Shown here piece after piece: positions 57,066-64,000 of a stretch of DNA of 64,000 nt. Made by a program: the position numbers and the translations under genes. The DNA is taken from assembly GCF_900143685.1 (NCBI RefSeq), contig NZ_LT671675.1, positions 347,111 to 411,110 on the forward strand, in the 5' to 3' direction. This DNA comes from Parolsenella massiliensis (GTDB lineage: Bacteria; Actinomycetota; Coriobacteriia; Coriobacteriales; Atopobiaceae). The notes beneath the pieces were generated by a model. It saw only the letters and a list, made by a program, of their open reading frames with translations, searched no databases and was not told where the DNA came from. The first letter of the stretch is position 1. The number at the start of each line of letters is the position of its first letter.

Positions 57066-59600
57066 GTGAGATTAAAGGAAGCTGCATTTCCCATGGTGGC
57101 CGGACTGATGATGGCGGCTCTCATCCATCCTGTTCCGGCGCTTGCTGGGCAGGTGACAACGGATGACGTGCCTGGCATCGAGAACGGAGCAGACGCTTCG
57201 CCGGTAACTTTGAGTGCGAGCGATGAGGCTCCGTCTGCAGTTGCTGGGCCAACTACCTCGTCAGCGGATGACCCTGTCACCTCAACTGGGGTATCCGAGG
57301 CGCCGTCAACGGCTGACGGCTGGGTTGACACGGATGCCGGCCGTGAATATTGGAAGGACGGTGCACCTCTAAAAGACGAGTGGCTTGAACTAAACGGTGC
57401 CCGTTACCGTTTCTCTTCCGATGGAGTCGTGCTCACGGGGTTCCAAGATATCGATGGGGCACGCTATTACTTTTCTCCTGGCTCAGGGGTCATGCAGACT
57501 GGCTGGCAGCTGCTTGACGGCGCATGGTACTGGTTCGATGTGACTTCGGGCAAGATGGCTATAAACCAGGCATTTGCCGAGGGACGCTGGTCTCGATTTG
57601 ACGGACAGGGAAAGTGGCTCGGCTATACGAATGGTTGGGTGCTGGACAGCGATGACTGGTACTGGACTTCCGCCGGTGCGTCTCAAACCGGTTGGCACTG
57701 GATTAACGGCGCCTGGTATTGGCTGAATCCCGCTAATGGCAAAATGGCCACGGGCTGGGCTTGGGACGGCGGCGCCTGGTATTACATGAATCCGTCAGGG
57801 GCCATGCTTACTGGCTGGCAGTATGTTGATGGACGTTGGTACTATCTCTTCCCCAACGGAGCCATGGCTACGGGCTGGTTTTATGAGAACGGTACCTGGT
57901 ACTGGCTTGGAGGCTCGGGTACCGCGGCTCAGAACGAAGTTGCTAAGGTAGGCTCCCAGAGCTATGTCTTTAATTCCTCATGTGGCATGGGGAGCTCGGG
58001 TTGGTGTCTCCTCGATGGGAAGTGGTATCTTGCTAGCTCCTCTGGTGCCTTGCGGACGGGATGGCGCCGGGTCAATGGCTTCTGGTACTGGATGGACCGG
58101 TCCGATTGCGCGATGAGAACGGGTCTCCTCAGTCTTGGAGACTCCAAGTACTACCTGACTTCCTCGGGTGCTATGGCGACTGGCTGGGCGTGGGATGACG
58201 TAGACCAGTGCTGGTACTACGCGACGCCCGACAACAATGACGGAAGGCTCCTTACTGGCTGGCAGTGGATTGGCGGCAGCTGGTACTGGATGGACCAAGC
58301 TGCTGCCAAGATGCGCACGGGCTGGCTCGACTTTCCTGATGGCAGCTACTTCCTTTCTGGCTCTGGAGCGATGCTGTCCTCGAGCTTGCTTGATGACGGT
58401 GGCAACAAGTACTGGTTTAACGGCTCCGGTCTATGTGTCTCTGGCTGGATTGACACACCGTCTGGAAGGTTCTACTTCGAGCCGAACTCAGATGACTCGG
58501 AGACCGCGAGCACAAGGCATCCGGCCAAGCTGGGGCGTGTCGAGATCGATGGGAAGACGTATCAGATCAATGCCAACTCCGGCGTGGTGAGGAGCGCCTG
58601 GGTTGACAACGAGGACGGGTCAAAGAGCTGGGCAAGCGATGATGGCTCGCTGTCCGCGATTACGCTTCGTGATGACGTGCTGACGCTCGAAGACGGTACG
58701 CTTGCCTCTGGCTGGGTCGATATTGAGGGCTCTCGGTTCTATGCGGACGCTGATGGCAAGCTCAGCTCTGGCTGGGTGACTGTTGACGGAAAGCAGTATT
58801 ACTTTGACCCGACGACGCATGCAATGAAGACTGGTTGGCTTGCGGATGGCGGCTCATGGTATTGGCTTCGTAGCGACGGAGCGATGGCAACTGGTTGGGT
58901 GTATGTTCCTAACGACGCCTGGTATTACTTGAACTCTGACGGGCGCATGGCTACTGGATGGCTCGAGCTGGACGGGAAGCACTACTGGCTCGACGGGAGC
59001 GGGCGGATGGCTACGGGAGTTCGCTACATCGATGGCTACCGTCGCTACTTCTGGACCGACGGTGCGTGCGACAAGGTGGGCTGGCAGAACCCGTCGCAGT
59101 ATCCTCAGGTGAGCTCTTGGAACGTGACACTTCCGAGCTATAGTTCTGGCAAGTTCGCCTATGCCACTCCGTCTCGTATCTCGGTCGATGCCACTCGAGA
59201 GGACTGCATCAACGCGTTTGTGGGCCGTGCCTACGAGTATCTGGGCACTCCCTACATCTGGGACTACGCATGTGCTCCTGGAGTCGGAGTTGATTGCGCG
59301 GGCTTGGCGCTTCAGTGCCTGTATGCCTGTGGCGTTGATACGTTCCCAATGAACCCGTATGACCACTACTACACGCCGGGCCACGACCACTATGCAAATG
59401 ATCTCTGGAATCACAGTGGATTTCTCCACCTGGACTTTTCGCAAGTTCAAAGAGGAGACATCGTCTGCTACTCGGGTCATGTTGCCATCTATATCGGTGG
59501 CGGAAACATCATCGAGGCCGCGAGTCCGCGCTTGGGCACTCGAATCGTGTCGGCTACATACCGAAGCGATATCCGCGGTGTTCTGAGGCCGTTTGTGTAG
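57066..59600 (+). CDS. Choline-binding-type repeat protein with C-terminal NlpC/P60 peptidase
   Basis: 844 residues from GTG 57066 (GGTGGGAGGAC upstream). Signal peptide (LKEAAFPMVAGLMMAALIHPVPALA), an Asp/Ser/Thr-rich linker, W/G repeats from ~85 to ~690, and an NlpC/P60 domain at ~705-844: GTPYIWDY, catalytic Cys in GVDCAGLALQCLYACG, DIVCYSGHVAIYIGGGNIIEA with the catalytic His. It would hydrolyse gamma-D-Glu-diamino-acid bonds in peptidoglycan. Its terminator-like hairpin has been split by IS copy 2. Confidence 0.9.
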   Translation: MRLKEAAFPMVAGLMMAALIHPVPALAGQVTTDDVPGIENGADASPVTLSASDEAPSAVAGPTTSSADDPVTSTGVSEAPSTADGWVDTDAGREYWKDGAPLKDEWLELNGARYRFSSDGVVLTGFQDIDGARYYFSPGSGVMQTGWQLLDGAWYWFDVTSGKMAINQAFAEGRWSRFDGQGKWLGYTNGWVLDSDDWYWTSAGASQTGWHWINGAWYWLNPANGKMATGWAWDGGAWYYMNPSGAMLTGWQYVDGRWYYLFPNGAMATGWFYENGTWYWLGGSGTAAQNEVAKVGSQSYVFNSSCGMGSSGWCLLDGKWYLASSSGALRTGWRRVNGFWYWMDRSDCAMRTGLLSLGDSKYYLTSSGAMATGWAWDDVDQCWYYATPDNNDGRLLTGWQWIGGSWYWMDQAAAKMRTGWLDFPDGSYFLSGSGAMLSSSLLDDGGNKYWFNGSGLCVSGWIDTPSGRFYFEPNSDDSETASTRHPAKLGRVEIDGKTYQINANSGVVRSAWVDNEDGSKSWASDDGSLSAITLRDDVLTLEDGTLASGWVDIEGSRFYADADGKLSSGWVTVDGKQYYFDPTTHAMKTGWLADGGSWYWLRSDGAMATGWVYVPNDAWYYLNSDGRMATGWLELDGKHYWLDGSGRMATGVRYIDGYRRYFWTDGACDKVGWQNPSQYPQVSSWNVTLPSYSSGKFAYATPSRISVDATREDCINAFVGRAYEYLGTPYIWDYACAPGVGVDCAGLALQCLYACGVDTFPMNPYDHYYTPGHDHYANDLWNHSGFLHLDFSQVQRGDIVCYSGHVAIYIGGGNIIEAASPRLGTRIVSATYRSDIRGVLRPFV

Positions 59601-59674
59601 ATCGGTGCGATAGGGGCTGGACGAGTTCGGGGCCGTCTCCGTGTGAACTGCCTCCCATTTCTTGGACACGAGAA

Positions 59675-60181
59675 ATGGGAGGCTTTCTCATGCGGGCGGA
59701 CCTCAGGTTTAGATACGACGTCGGGGTGAGGAGGAGGGCCGCGGAGCTCTTCTCCTCTGGACTGGGCTGCAGGTCGGTCGCCGCCAGCCTCCCGGCCCCG
59801 ATTGCCGCCGTGAGAAAATGGCAGGAGATATACCGCGCGTTCGGGAGCGAGGTGCTGCTGCGCATGGACGGGAAGCAGGCCAGGTACACGTACGAGCAGA
59901 GGGTCGCCGCCGCCTCGGCCGTCGTCGACCGCGGGATGCCAAGGCCGGCGGCGATGGCCAGGTTCGGCATCATGTCGAAGTCTCCCCTCGACCGCTGGTG
60001 CAGGCTCTACCGGGAGGGCGGCGCGGAGGCGCTGCGCCCGAAGCCCAGGGGCAGGCCGAAGGCCGCGGGGCCCGGGCCGAGGAGCCGCGAGGAGGAGCTC
60101 GAGGAACGCTGCCGCAGGCTCGAGGCCGAGGTCGCCTACCTAAAAAAATTGCGCGCCCTGGCCGAGCGGGACGGGCTCTGA
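59675..60181 (+). CDS. IS3-family OrfA, copy 2
   Basis: 168 residues, amino-acid identical to the copy-1 OrfA at 6584-7090 as far as I can read. HTH domains plus a C-terminal leucine-zipper-like helix. The stop lies just after the A7 slippery sequence at 60142-60148, in the correct A_AAA_AAA phase for -1 shifting. Confidence 0.9.
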   Translation: MGGFLMRADLRFRYDVGVRRRAAELFSSGLGCRSVAASLPAPIAAVRKWQEIYRAFGSEVLLRMDGKQARYTYEQRVAAASAVVDRGMPRPAAMARFGIMSKSPLDRWCRLYREGGAEALRPKPRGRPKAAGPGPRSREEELEERCRRLEAEVAYLKKLRALAERDGL

Positions 60182-61053
60182 CCGGGGCGAAGGCCGAGGC
60201 GGTCGCGGCCCTGCGCGCCGAGGGGCACTCGCTGCGGCACCTGCTCGCGTGCTCGGGGCTCGCAAGGTCGACCTACTACTACACCCGGGCGCCCCCGCCG
60301 CGGCCGACGAGACCGGAGCTCTGGGAGGCGGCGGCCGAGATCTTCTCCCGCACCGCCAACGGCTGCGGCCACCGCCAGGTCGCGATGTGCCTCAGGGCGG
60401 AGGAGGGCGCCGTGATCGCCGACAAGACGGTGCTCAAGATGATGCGCGAGATGGGGATCCGCTGCGGCATACGCCGCGAGACCGCCTACCACAGGTACAG
60501 CTCGTACAGGGGAGTCGTGGGCAGCACGTTCGAGAACCTGCTCGCCCGGGACTTCGCCGCCGGCGCCCCGTGGGAGAAGCTCGGCACGGACGTCACCGAG
60601 TTCAAGGTGGCCGGCGGCAAGGCCTATTGGGCGCCCACGCTGGACTTCTGCACCAAGGAGATCGTGGCGAGCGACGTCTCGGCCTCGCCCGACATGACCC
60701 AGCAGCTTAGGATGCTGGATGAGCTCCTGGCGAGGCTCCCGGAGGGGGCGTCGCCGGTCATGCACTCGGACATGGGCTGGCAGTATCAGCACGAGCGGTA
60801 CGCGGCGAGGCTCAGGGAGGCTGGCATCGCCCAGAGCATGTCCCGCAAGGGCAACTGCATCGACAACGCCGCCACCGAGCAGCTCTTCGGCCACGTCAAG
60901 GACGAGTTCTACCGGGGCTGCGAGTGGGACAGCTTCGAGGACTTCAAGCGCGACCTCGAGGCGTACGTCGTCCACTGGAACACGCGCCGGAGGCAGGTAA
61001 GATTGAAGGGCCTGACCCCGGAGGAGTTCCGGAGACAGGCCCTCACGGCCTAG
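60142..61053 (+). CDS. IS3-family transposase OrfB, copy 2
   Basis: Integrase-core half made as an OrfAB fusion by -1 frameshift at A7. The same DDE residues as copy 1 are present. It differs from copy 1 mainly at the TYYY segment (TRAPPPRP here, ALAHPPRP in copy 1). Intact, so potentially active. Confidence 0.92.
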   Translation, partial: KKIARPGRAGRALTGAKAEAVAALRAEGHSLRHLLACSGLARSTYYYTRAPPPRPTRPELWEAAAEIFSRTANGCGHRQVAMCLRAEEGAVIADKTVLKMMREMGIRCGIRRETAYHRYSSYRGVVGSTFENLLARDFAAGAPWEKLGTDVTEFKVAGGKAYWAPTLDFCTKEIVASDVSASPDMTQQLRMLDELLARLPEGASPVMHSDMGWQYQHERYAARLREAGIAQSMSRKGNCIDNAATEQLFGHVKDEFYRGCEWDSFEDFKRDLEAYVVHWNTRRRQVRLKGLTPEEFRRQALTA

Positions 61054-61133
61054 TCGCTATTCAGGCGTCCAAGTTTTGGGGCGCAGTTCATGTGGAGGCG
61101 GCCCCGAATTTGAATCTGAGTGCTAGTACCTGG

Positions 61134-62072
61134 TTACGAATTCTTGCGTCCAAATAGCTCGTTCCAGTCTGACGCGGCGAGAATGGTGCCAACAAGGATG
61201 AGGATGCAGCAGAAGACTGTCGCGGGAGTTGGCACAGTGCCTTGCAGGATAAAGCCAAAGGCCACTGCCCAGGCAGAGTATGAGATATTGAGCGCCATTG
61301 CCTTTGCCGCGCCAATGACAGAAATGCCCTTGTAGTAGAAGAGGTATGAGGCGGTTCCGGCAAGCGCGGACAGCGCGACGATACCCGTGGCGAAGTTGGG
61401 AATGGCGTGTGCCGTAAAGCCCCAGGCGCCGAAGAGGGGGAGAACAGCGATTCCGTAGACGAGTGCGGATGCGGTTTCGCGGATTTGGAGTGCTGTCTCG
61501 TTGTCCACAGCGTCGTCCTTCATGCCCCAGGCGCAGAGTACGGCTTCCGATCCCCAGCCGATCACGGCGAGGATGGCTCCAACGAGTCCAATTGTGGTAT
61601 TGCCCATCTCGGAATCGCCCGCGGAGATATAGCCCATGGCCATGACACCAAACAAGGCAACGATCAGGGAGGCTATCTGCTTGGCGCTCATCTTCTCCTT
61701 GAGCAACACGTAAGAGAGAAACGCGCCAAGCGCGGGATAGAAGGCAGAGATGATGGCGGTGTACGCGGCGCCGATGTTGTTGATGGCAATTACGTAACCC
61801 GTCATGCCAATGGGGCCGCCAAGTAGGGCTCCGGCGATGACAACGAGCCCGCTCCTGGTCTTGAGGGCTGCGAGGGTGTCCTTGAGGCGTCCTCGGACGC
61901 CCATGTAGATGGCAAGCCATATGGCACAGGCGGCATCATGGAGAAACGAGCTGGCAACGGCGGCGAAGGCAATGGCCTCCGGCGTATCGATGAAGGGCGC
62001 CATGGAGAGGGCAATTCCCAGGACGACGGTATCGAGACCCCAGAGTATGCCGCTGAACAGTCCAAAACGCAT
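61134..62072 (-). CDS. licB: Choline transporter of the DMT/EamA family (LicB-like)
   Basis: 312 residues with ten hydrophobic helices in two EamA repeats (FGLFSGILWGLDTVVLGIALS at the start, ALLGGPIGMTGYVIAINNIG, LSYVLLKEKMSAKQ, then IAVIGWGSEAVLCAWGM). The length and the GILWG opening are those of LicB choline importers in phosphocholine loci. The ATG at 62072 lies two bases past the end of the HTH-LicC-LicA gene and shares its AGGAGG, so the two are co-translated; this context makes choline the likely substrate. Confidence 0.88.
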   Translation of the reverse strand: MRFGLFSGILWGLDTVVLGIALSMAPFIDTPEAIAFAAVASSFLHDAACAIWLAIYMGVRGRLKDTLAALKTRSGLVVIAGALLGGPIGMTGYVIAINNIGAAYTAIISAFYPALGAFLSYVLLKEKMSAKQIASLIVALFGVMAMGYISAGDSEMGNTTIGLVGAILAVIGWGSEAVLCAWGMKDDAVDNETALQIRETASALVYGIAVLPLFGAWGFTAHAIPNFATGIVALSALAGTASYLFYYKGISVIGAAKAMALNISYSAWAVAFGFILQGTVPTPATVFCCILILVGTILAASDWNELFGRKNS

Positions 62073-62074
62073 CG

Positions 62075-63841
62075 CTATGCCTCCTCATACAGAGCTAGAG
62101 CCTTGGTGAGGTACTCACGCCCGTAGTTGTAGTAGATGTAGAGCCACTCACCCACGAAATCGCCTTCGGCCTCCTTAAGGAGGGCCCAAAGGTACCAGCA
62201 CCAGCCGGCAAGGGCGATGTGGGCGTAGTTGTGGGCGCGCTCACCCGGAGTTGCCTTGCGATCAAAGTACTCGTCAAGCGCGGCGTCGACTTCGGCGGGC
62301 TTGAGCTCGCAGCAGACGCAGCAGGTGCCAAAGTCGTTGGCGTAGTCGCTCATGCCCGCATACTCCCAGTCGATGAGGTAATACTTGTTGGCCTCGTCGA
62401 TAAGGAAGTTGAGATAGAAGAAGTCATTGTGGCAGAGGCACTTTGGCGCTTTGTCCGCTCTGACATACTCTTCGAGACGATCGACTTCCGCGGCCATCTC
62501 CCAATACCCTGGGATGTCGATTGGTCCCTTCTCGAGGAGGAGCGATTCATAGCGCTTCGCCTCCTTGTAGAAGTCGAACTCGGTCTCAACATGCGCACCC
62601 GAGTCATGGAGGGTGCGGCATACCCTCATCATTTGGGCCATCTGAGCGGCGTTGTGTGGGTCGGGCTGCTTGGCATTTGAGACGAACTTGGAGATCTTCC
62701 ACCCTCGCTCCGGGTCCTCGTGGATGAACGTATCGTCCAGGCCAAGCTCCTTGGCCTTCTTGAGAGCGGTGTACTCGCTGCGACGATTCACGAGAAGTTC
62801 GGTCCCAACGCCGGGATGACGGTAGACATACTCGCCCTCGTTGGTGGCGAAGTGGCAGCTGAGATTTGTAAGGCCCTGCTTGAGGGGATAGACATCATGA
62901 ATCTCCGCCTTGGTGCACCCAAGGATTTCCGTGATGTTGTCGAAGATCTCAGAGTCGACGTTCTCAAGGAAATGCGGGTCAAAGGCACGAAGCTCGTCAA
63001 GAGAGTCAAACTCGTTGATAACGCCGGCGGGGTAGGGGCGCATCGTCATGTCGAGTTCCTTGATGTGGTCGATGTAGAGGTCTTCCCACAGCTTATCGAC
63101 GGTCTCCGGGTCGTTGTACTCGCTTTCGAGAATCTCGACAAAGCGTTTCGAGAACGTGCGGTCAAAGTAGACATGTCCGAGCATGTACCAAGAGTTTGAG
63201 CCCCCGACAACGACCTTGGTGATTCGGTCCTGAGCACCCGTGGTGATGCACCATTCCTTGGTGTCGCCTGCGGCGTATTGTGCGGAGTAGTAGGCCTTGT
63301 AGACATAAGGCTCAAACGGGTTCTCGGTAAAGTAGTCGTCGCTGGAGCAGACGTAGGTATTGCCGAGCTTTTCACGGACTCGATAAAGCGAGCCGTTGTT
63401 GTTGCGAGAGGCGTATTCGTCATTGTTGACGATTGTGACACCGTATTTCTGGCGGAGGTAGAAGAAGTACTCCTTCTTGTAGCCCACGACTACGGTGATA
63501 TCCGTAATGCCTGCTTCGAGGAGTTGCTCGATCTGGCGCTCGATGAGGACCTCTCCGCGAACTTTGAGCAGGCCCTTGGGCTTCTCATACGAGATGGGGG
63601 CAAAGCGAGAGGAAAGGCCGGCCGCCATGATGACGGCGTTTTCGACCTTGTGGGGCGCGAGCGCCTGGAGGCCGGTGCTCGTGAGCTTGCCATTCTGCAC
63701 AAGGCCGGCTTCGGTGACGGCCTTCATTGCGGCGTTGACCGTACCAAGGGATAAGTCCGAAGCGTTGGCGATGTCGCGTTGGCTTATACCTGGCGTCTGG
63801 CGGAGGGCATTGAGCACAGCGAAGGATTTCTTATCGAGCAT
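62075..63841 (-). CDS. HTH-CTP:phosphocholine cytidylyltransferase-choline kinase fusion (LicC-LicA)
   Basis: 588 residues. Residues 1-~65: winged helix of MarR/GntR size (LDKKSFAVLNALRQTPGISQRDIANASDLSLGTVNAAM). Residues ~66-290: LicC-type nucleotidyltransferase (AVIMAAGLSSRFAPISYEKPKGLLKVRG; SDDYF with metal Asp). Residues ~310-588: choline/ethanolamine kinase (CHNDFFYLNFLI, then LIDWEYAGMSDYANDFGT). It would turn imported choline into CDP-choline for surface decoration; the HTH may autoregulate the operon. ATG 63841 with AAGGAG upstream is preferred to an in-frame ATG 54 bases earlier. In pneumococcus and Haemophilus these activities are separate proteins. Confidence 0.9.
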   Translation of the reverse strand: MLDKKSFAVLNALRQTPGISQRDIANASDLSLGTVNAAMKAVTEAGLVQNGKLTSTGLQALAPHKVENAVIMAAGLSSRFAPISYEKPKGLLKVRGEVLIERQIEQLLEAGITDITVVVGYKKEYFFYLRQKYGVTIVNNDEYASRNNNGSLYRVREKLGNTYVCSSDDYFTENPFEPYVYKAYYSAQYAAGDTKEWCITTGAQDRITKVVVGGSNSWYMLGHVYFDRTFSKRFVEILESEYNDPETVDKLWEDLYIDHIKELDMTMRPYPAGVINEFDSLDELRAFDPHFLENVDSEIFDNITEILGCTKAEIHDVYPLKQGLTNLSCHFATNEGEYVYRHPGVGTELLVNRRSEYTALKKAKELGLDDTFIHEDPERGWKISKFVSNAKQPDPHNAAQMAQMMRVCRTLHDSGAHVETEFDFYKEAKRYESLLLEKGPIDIPGYWEMAAEVDRLEEYVRADKAPKCLCHNDFFYLNFLIDEANKYYLIDWEYAGMSDYANDFGTCCVCCELKPAEVDAALDEYFDRKATPGERAHNYAHIALAGWCWYLWALLKEAEGDFVGEWLYIYYNYGREYLTKALALYEEA

Positions 63842-63870
63842 AAGGCTCCTTGGATAGCGTTCGATTTGAT

Positions 63871-63935
63871 AGTGATGTTCAGATAAACTGAACAATAACG
63901 TTCAACCTTTCAAATTGCAATGAGAATCTGAACAG
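63871..63935 (-). promoter_or_regulatory. Promoter and operator candidate for the lic genes
   Basis: On the minus strand TTGCAA, a 17-base spacer and TATTGT form a promoter. GTTCAG-ATAAA-CTGAAC (63877-63893) is a perfect 6-bp inverted repeat just downstream of the -10. Further GTTCA/TGAAC half-sites lie at 63900 and 63929, suggesting cooperative binding, perhaps by the HTH domain encoded downstream. Confidence 0.5.
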
Positions 63936-64000
63936 TCATTATTATTGGCAAGCGTGTCCAAGGGATTCGTGGCTCCGTCTCTTCTTATAATTTAAAGGCA

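Larger units (their letters stand above)
59644..61090 (+). mobile_element. IS3-family insertion sequence, copy 2
   Basis: 1447 bp, same ends (TGAACTGC...GCAGTTCA) and same length as copy 1, opposite orientation. Possible target duplication GTG on both sides (59641-59643, 61092-61094) with one extra T at the right junction. Both frames intact. Confidence 0.95.
59626..61108 (+). repeat. Hairpin split by IS copy 2
   Basis: Left arm TTCGGGGCCGTCTCC (59626-59640) and right arm GGAGGCGGCCCCGAA (61094-61108) pair over 15 bases with one G-U. The IS lies in the loop. The hairpin is ~25 bases after the preceding stop codon. Confidence 0.75.

Overview
The window reads as chromosomal DNA of a high-GC Gram-positive gut or oral actinobacterium. 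The complete 16S-23S-5S operon (32.7-37.6 kb) and the gene content point to class Coriobacteriia, most likely an Olsenella/Atopobiaceae-type organism; this is an inference from the rRNA text and gene families, not from a database search. No tRNA gene, CRISPR array or phage structural module was seen.

Layout. 0-10.4 kb: metabolic genes (3' part of a glycerol dehydrogenase, lactaldehyde reductase fucO, an SDR enzyme), a DUF6110 gene plus a heavy-metal P-type ATPase, an IS3-family element, an EIIB-SIS fusion gene and a phosphoglucomutase. 10.5-32.3 kb: a surface-polysaccharide locus. It holds a DUF4012 membrane protein, a LoaP/NusG-type antiterminator, a priming sugar transferase, a WecG/TagA transferase, the CapE-CapF-CapG set for UDP-L-FucNAc, an acyltransferase, a GT4-GT2 fusion, a Wzy-like polymerase, another GT2 and a Wzx-like flippase. 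A broken transglutaminase/ricin-lectin gene, an Abi-alpha-like gene and an HTH gene separate these from the chain-length and tyrosine phosphorelay genes (Wzz-like protein, BY-kinase, PHP phosphatase). 32.4-37.7 kb: rRNA operon. 37.7-41.3 kb: GtrA/GtrB pair and a membrane sulfatase-fold enzyme. 41.3-42.6 kb: gene remnants, including a licC relative broken by a stop codon. 42.7-46.0 kb: an AAA ATPase, a DUF6414 protein and a Clp-like AAA ATPase, a possible undescribed (defence-like) module. 46.3-48.3 kb: galU and a GT2/DUF2304 pair. 48.4-59.6 kb: five large secreted proteins built from choline-binding-type W/G repeats joined to different catalytic domains (transglutaminase, lysozyme-like, L,D-transpeptidase, two NlpC/CHAP-type peptidases). 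59.6-61.1 kb: second, nearly identical IS copy in inverted orientation. 61.1-63.8 kb: licB-like choline transporter and a fused HTH-LicC-LicA protein.

How it fits together. PgcA and GalU supply UDP-sugars, CapEFG make UDP-L-FucNAc, the priming and later transferases build a repeat unit, Wzx/Wzy/Wzz export and polymerise it, and the BY-kinase/phosphatase pair sets chain length. The lic genes would make CDP-choline for phosphocholine decoration of a surface polymer, on which the five repeat proteins could dock. No licD-type phosphocholine transferase is in the window.

Most notable signals: (1) poly-G tracts (G9, G11, G8, G8). Two lie in capsule genes exactly where loss of one G restores a canonical C-terminus or splits a fused gene, and in both cases the new stop overlaps the next start: strong candidates for phase variation. 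(2) Both IS copies sit in the loop of a GGGGCCG-stem hairpin, suggesting terminator-loop targeting. (3) Unusually long perfect inverted repeats lie inside the glycosyltransferase genes. (4) The DUF6414 + Clp-like AAA pair.
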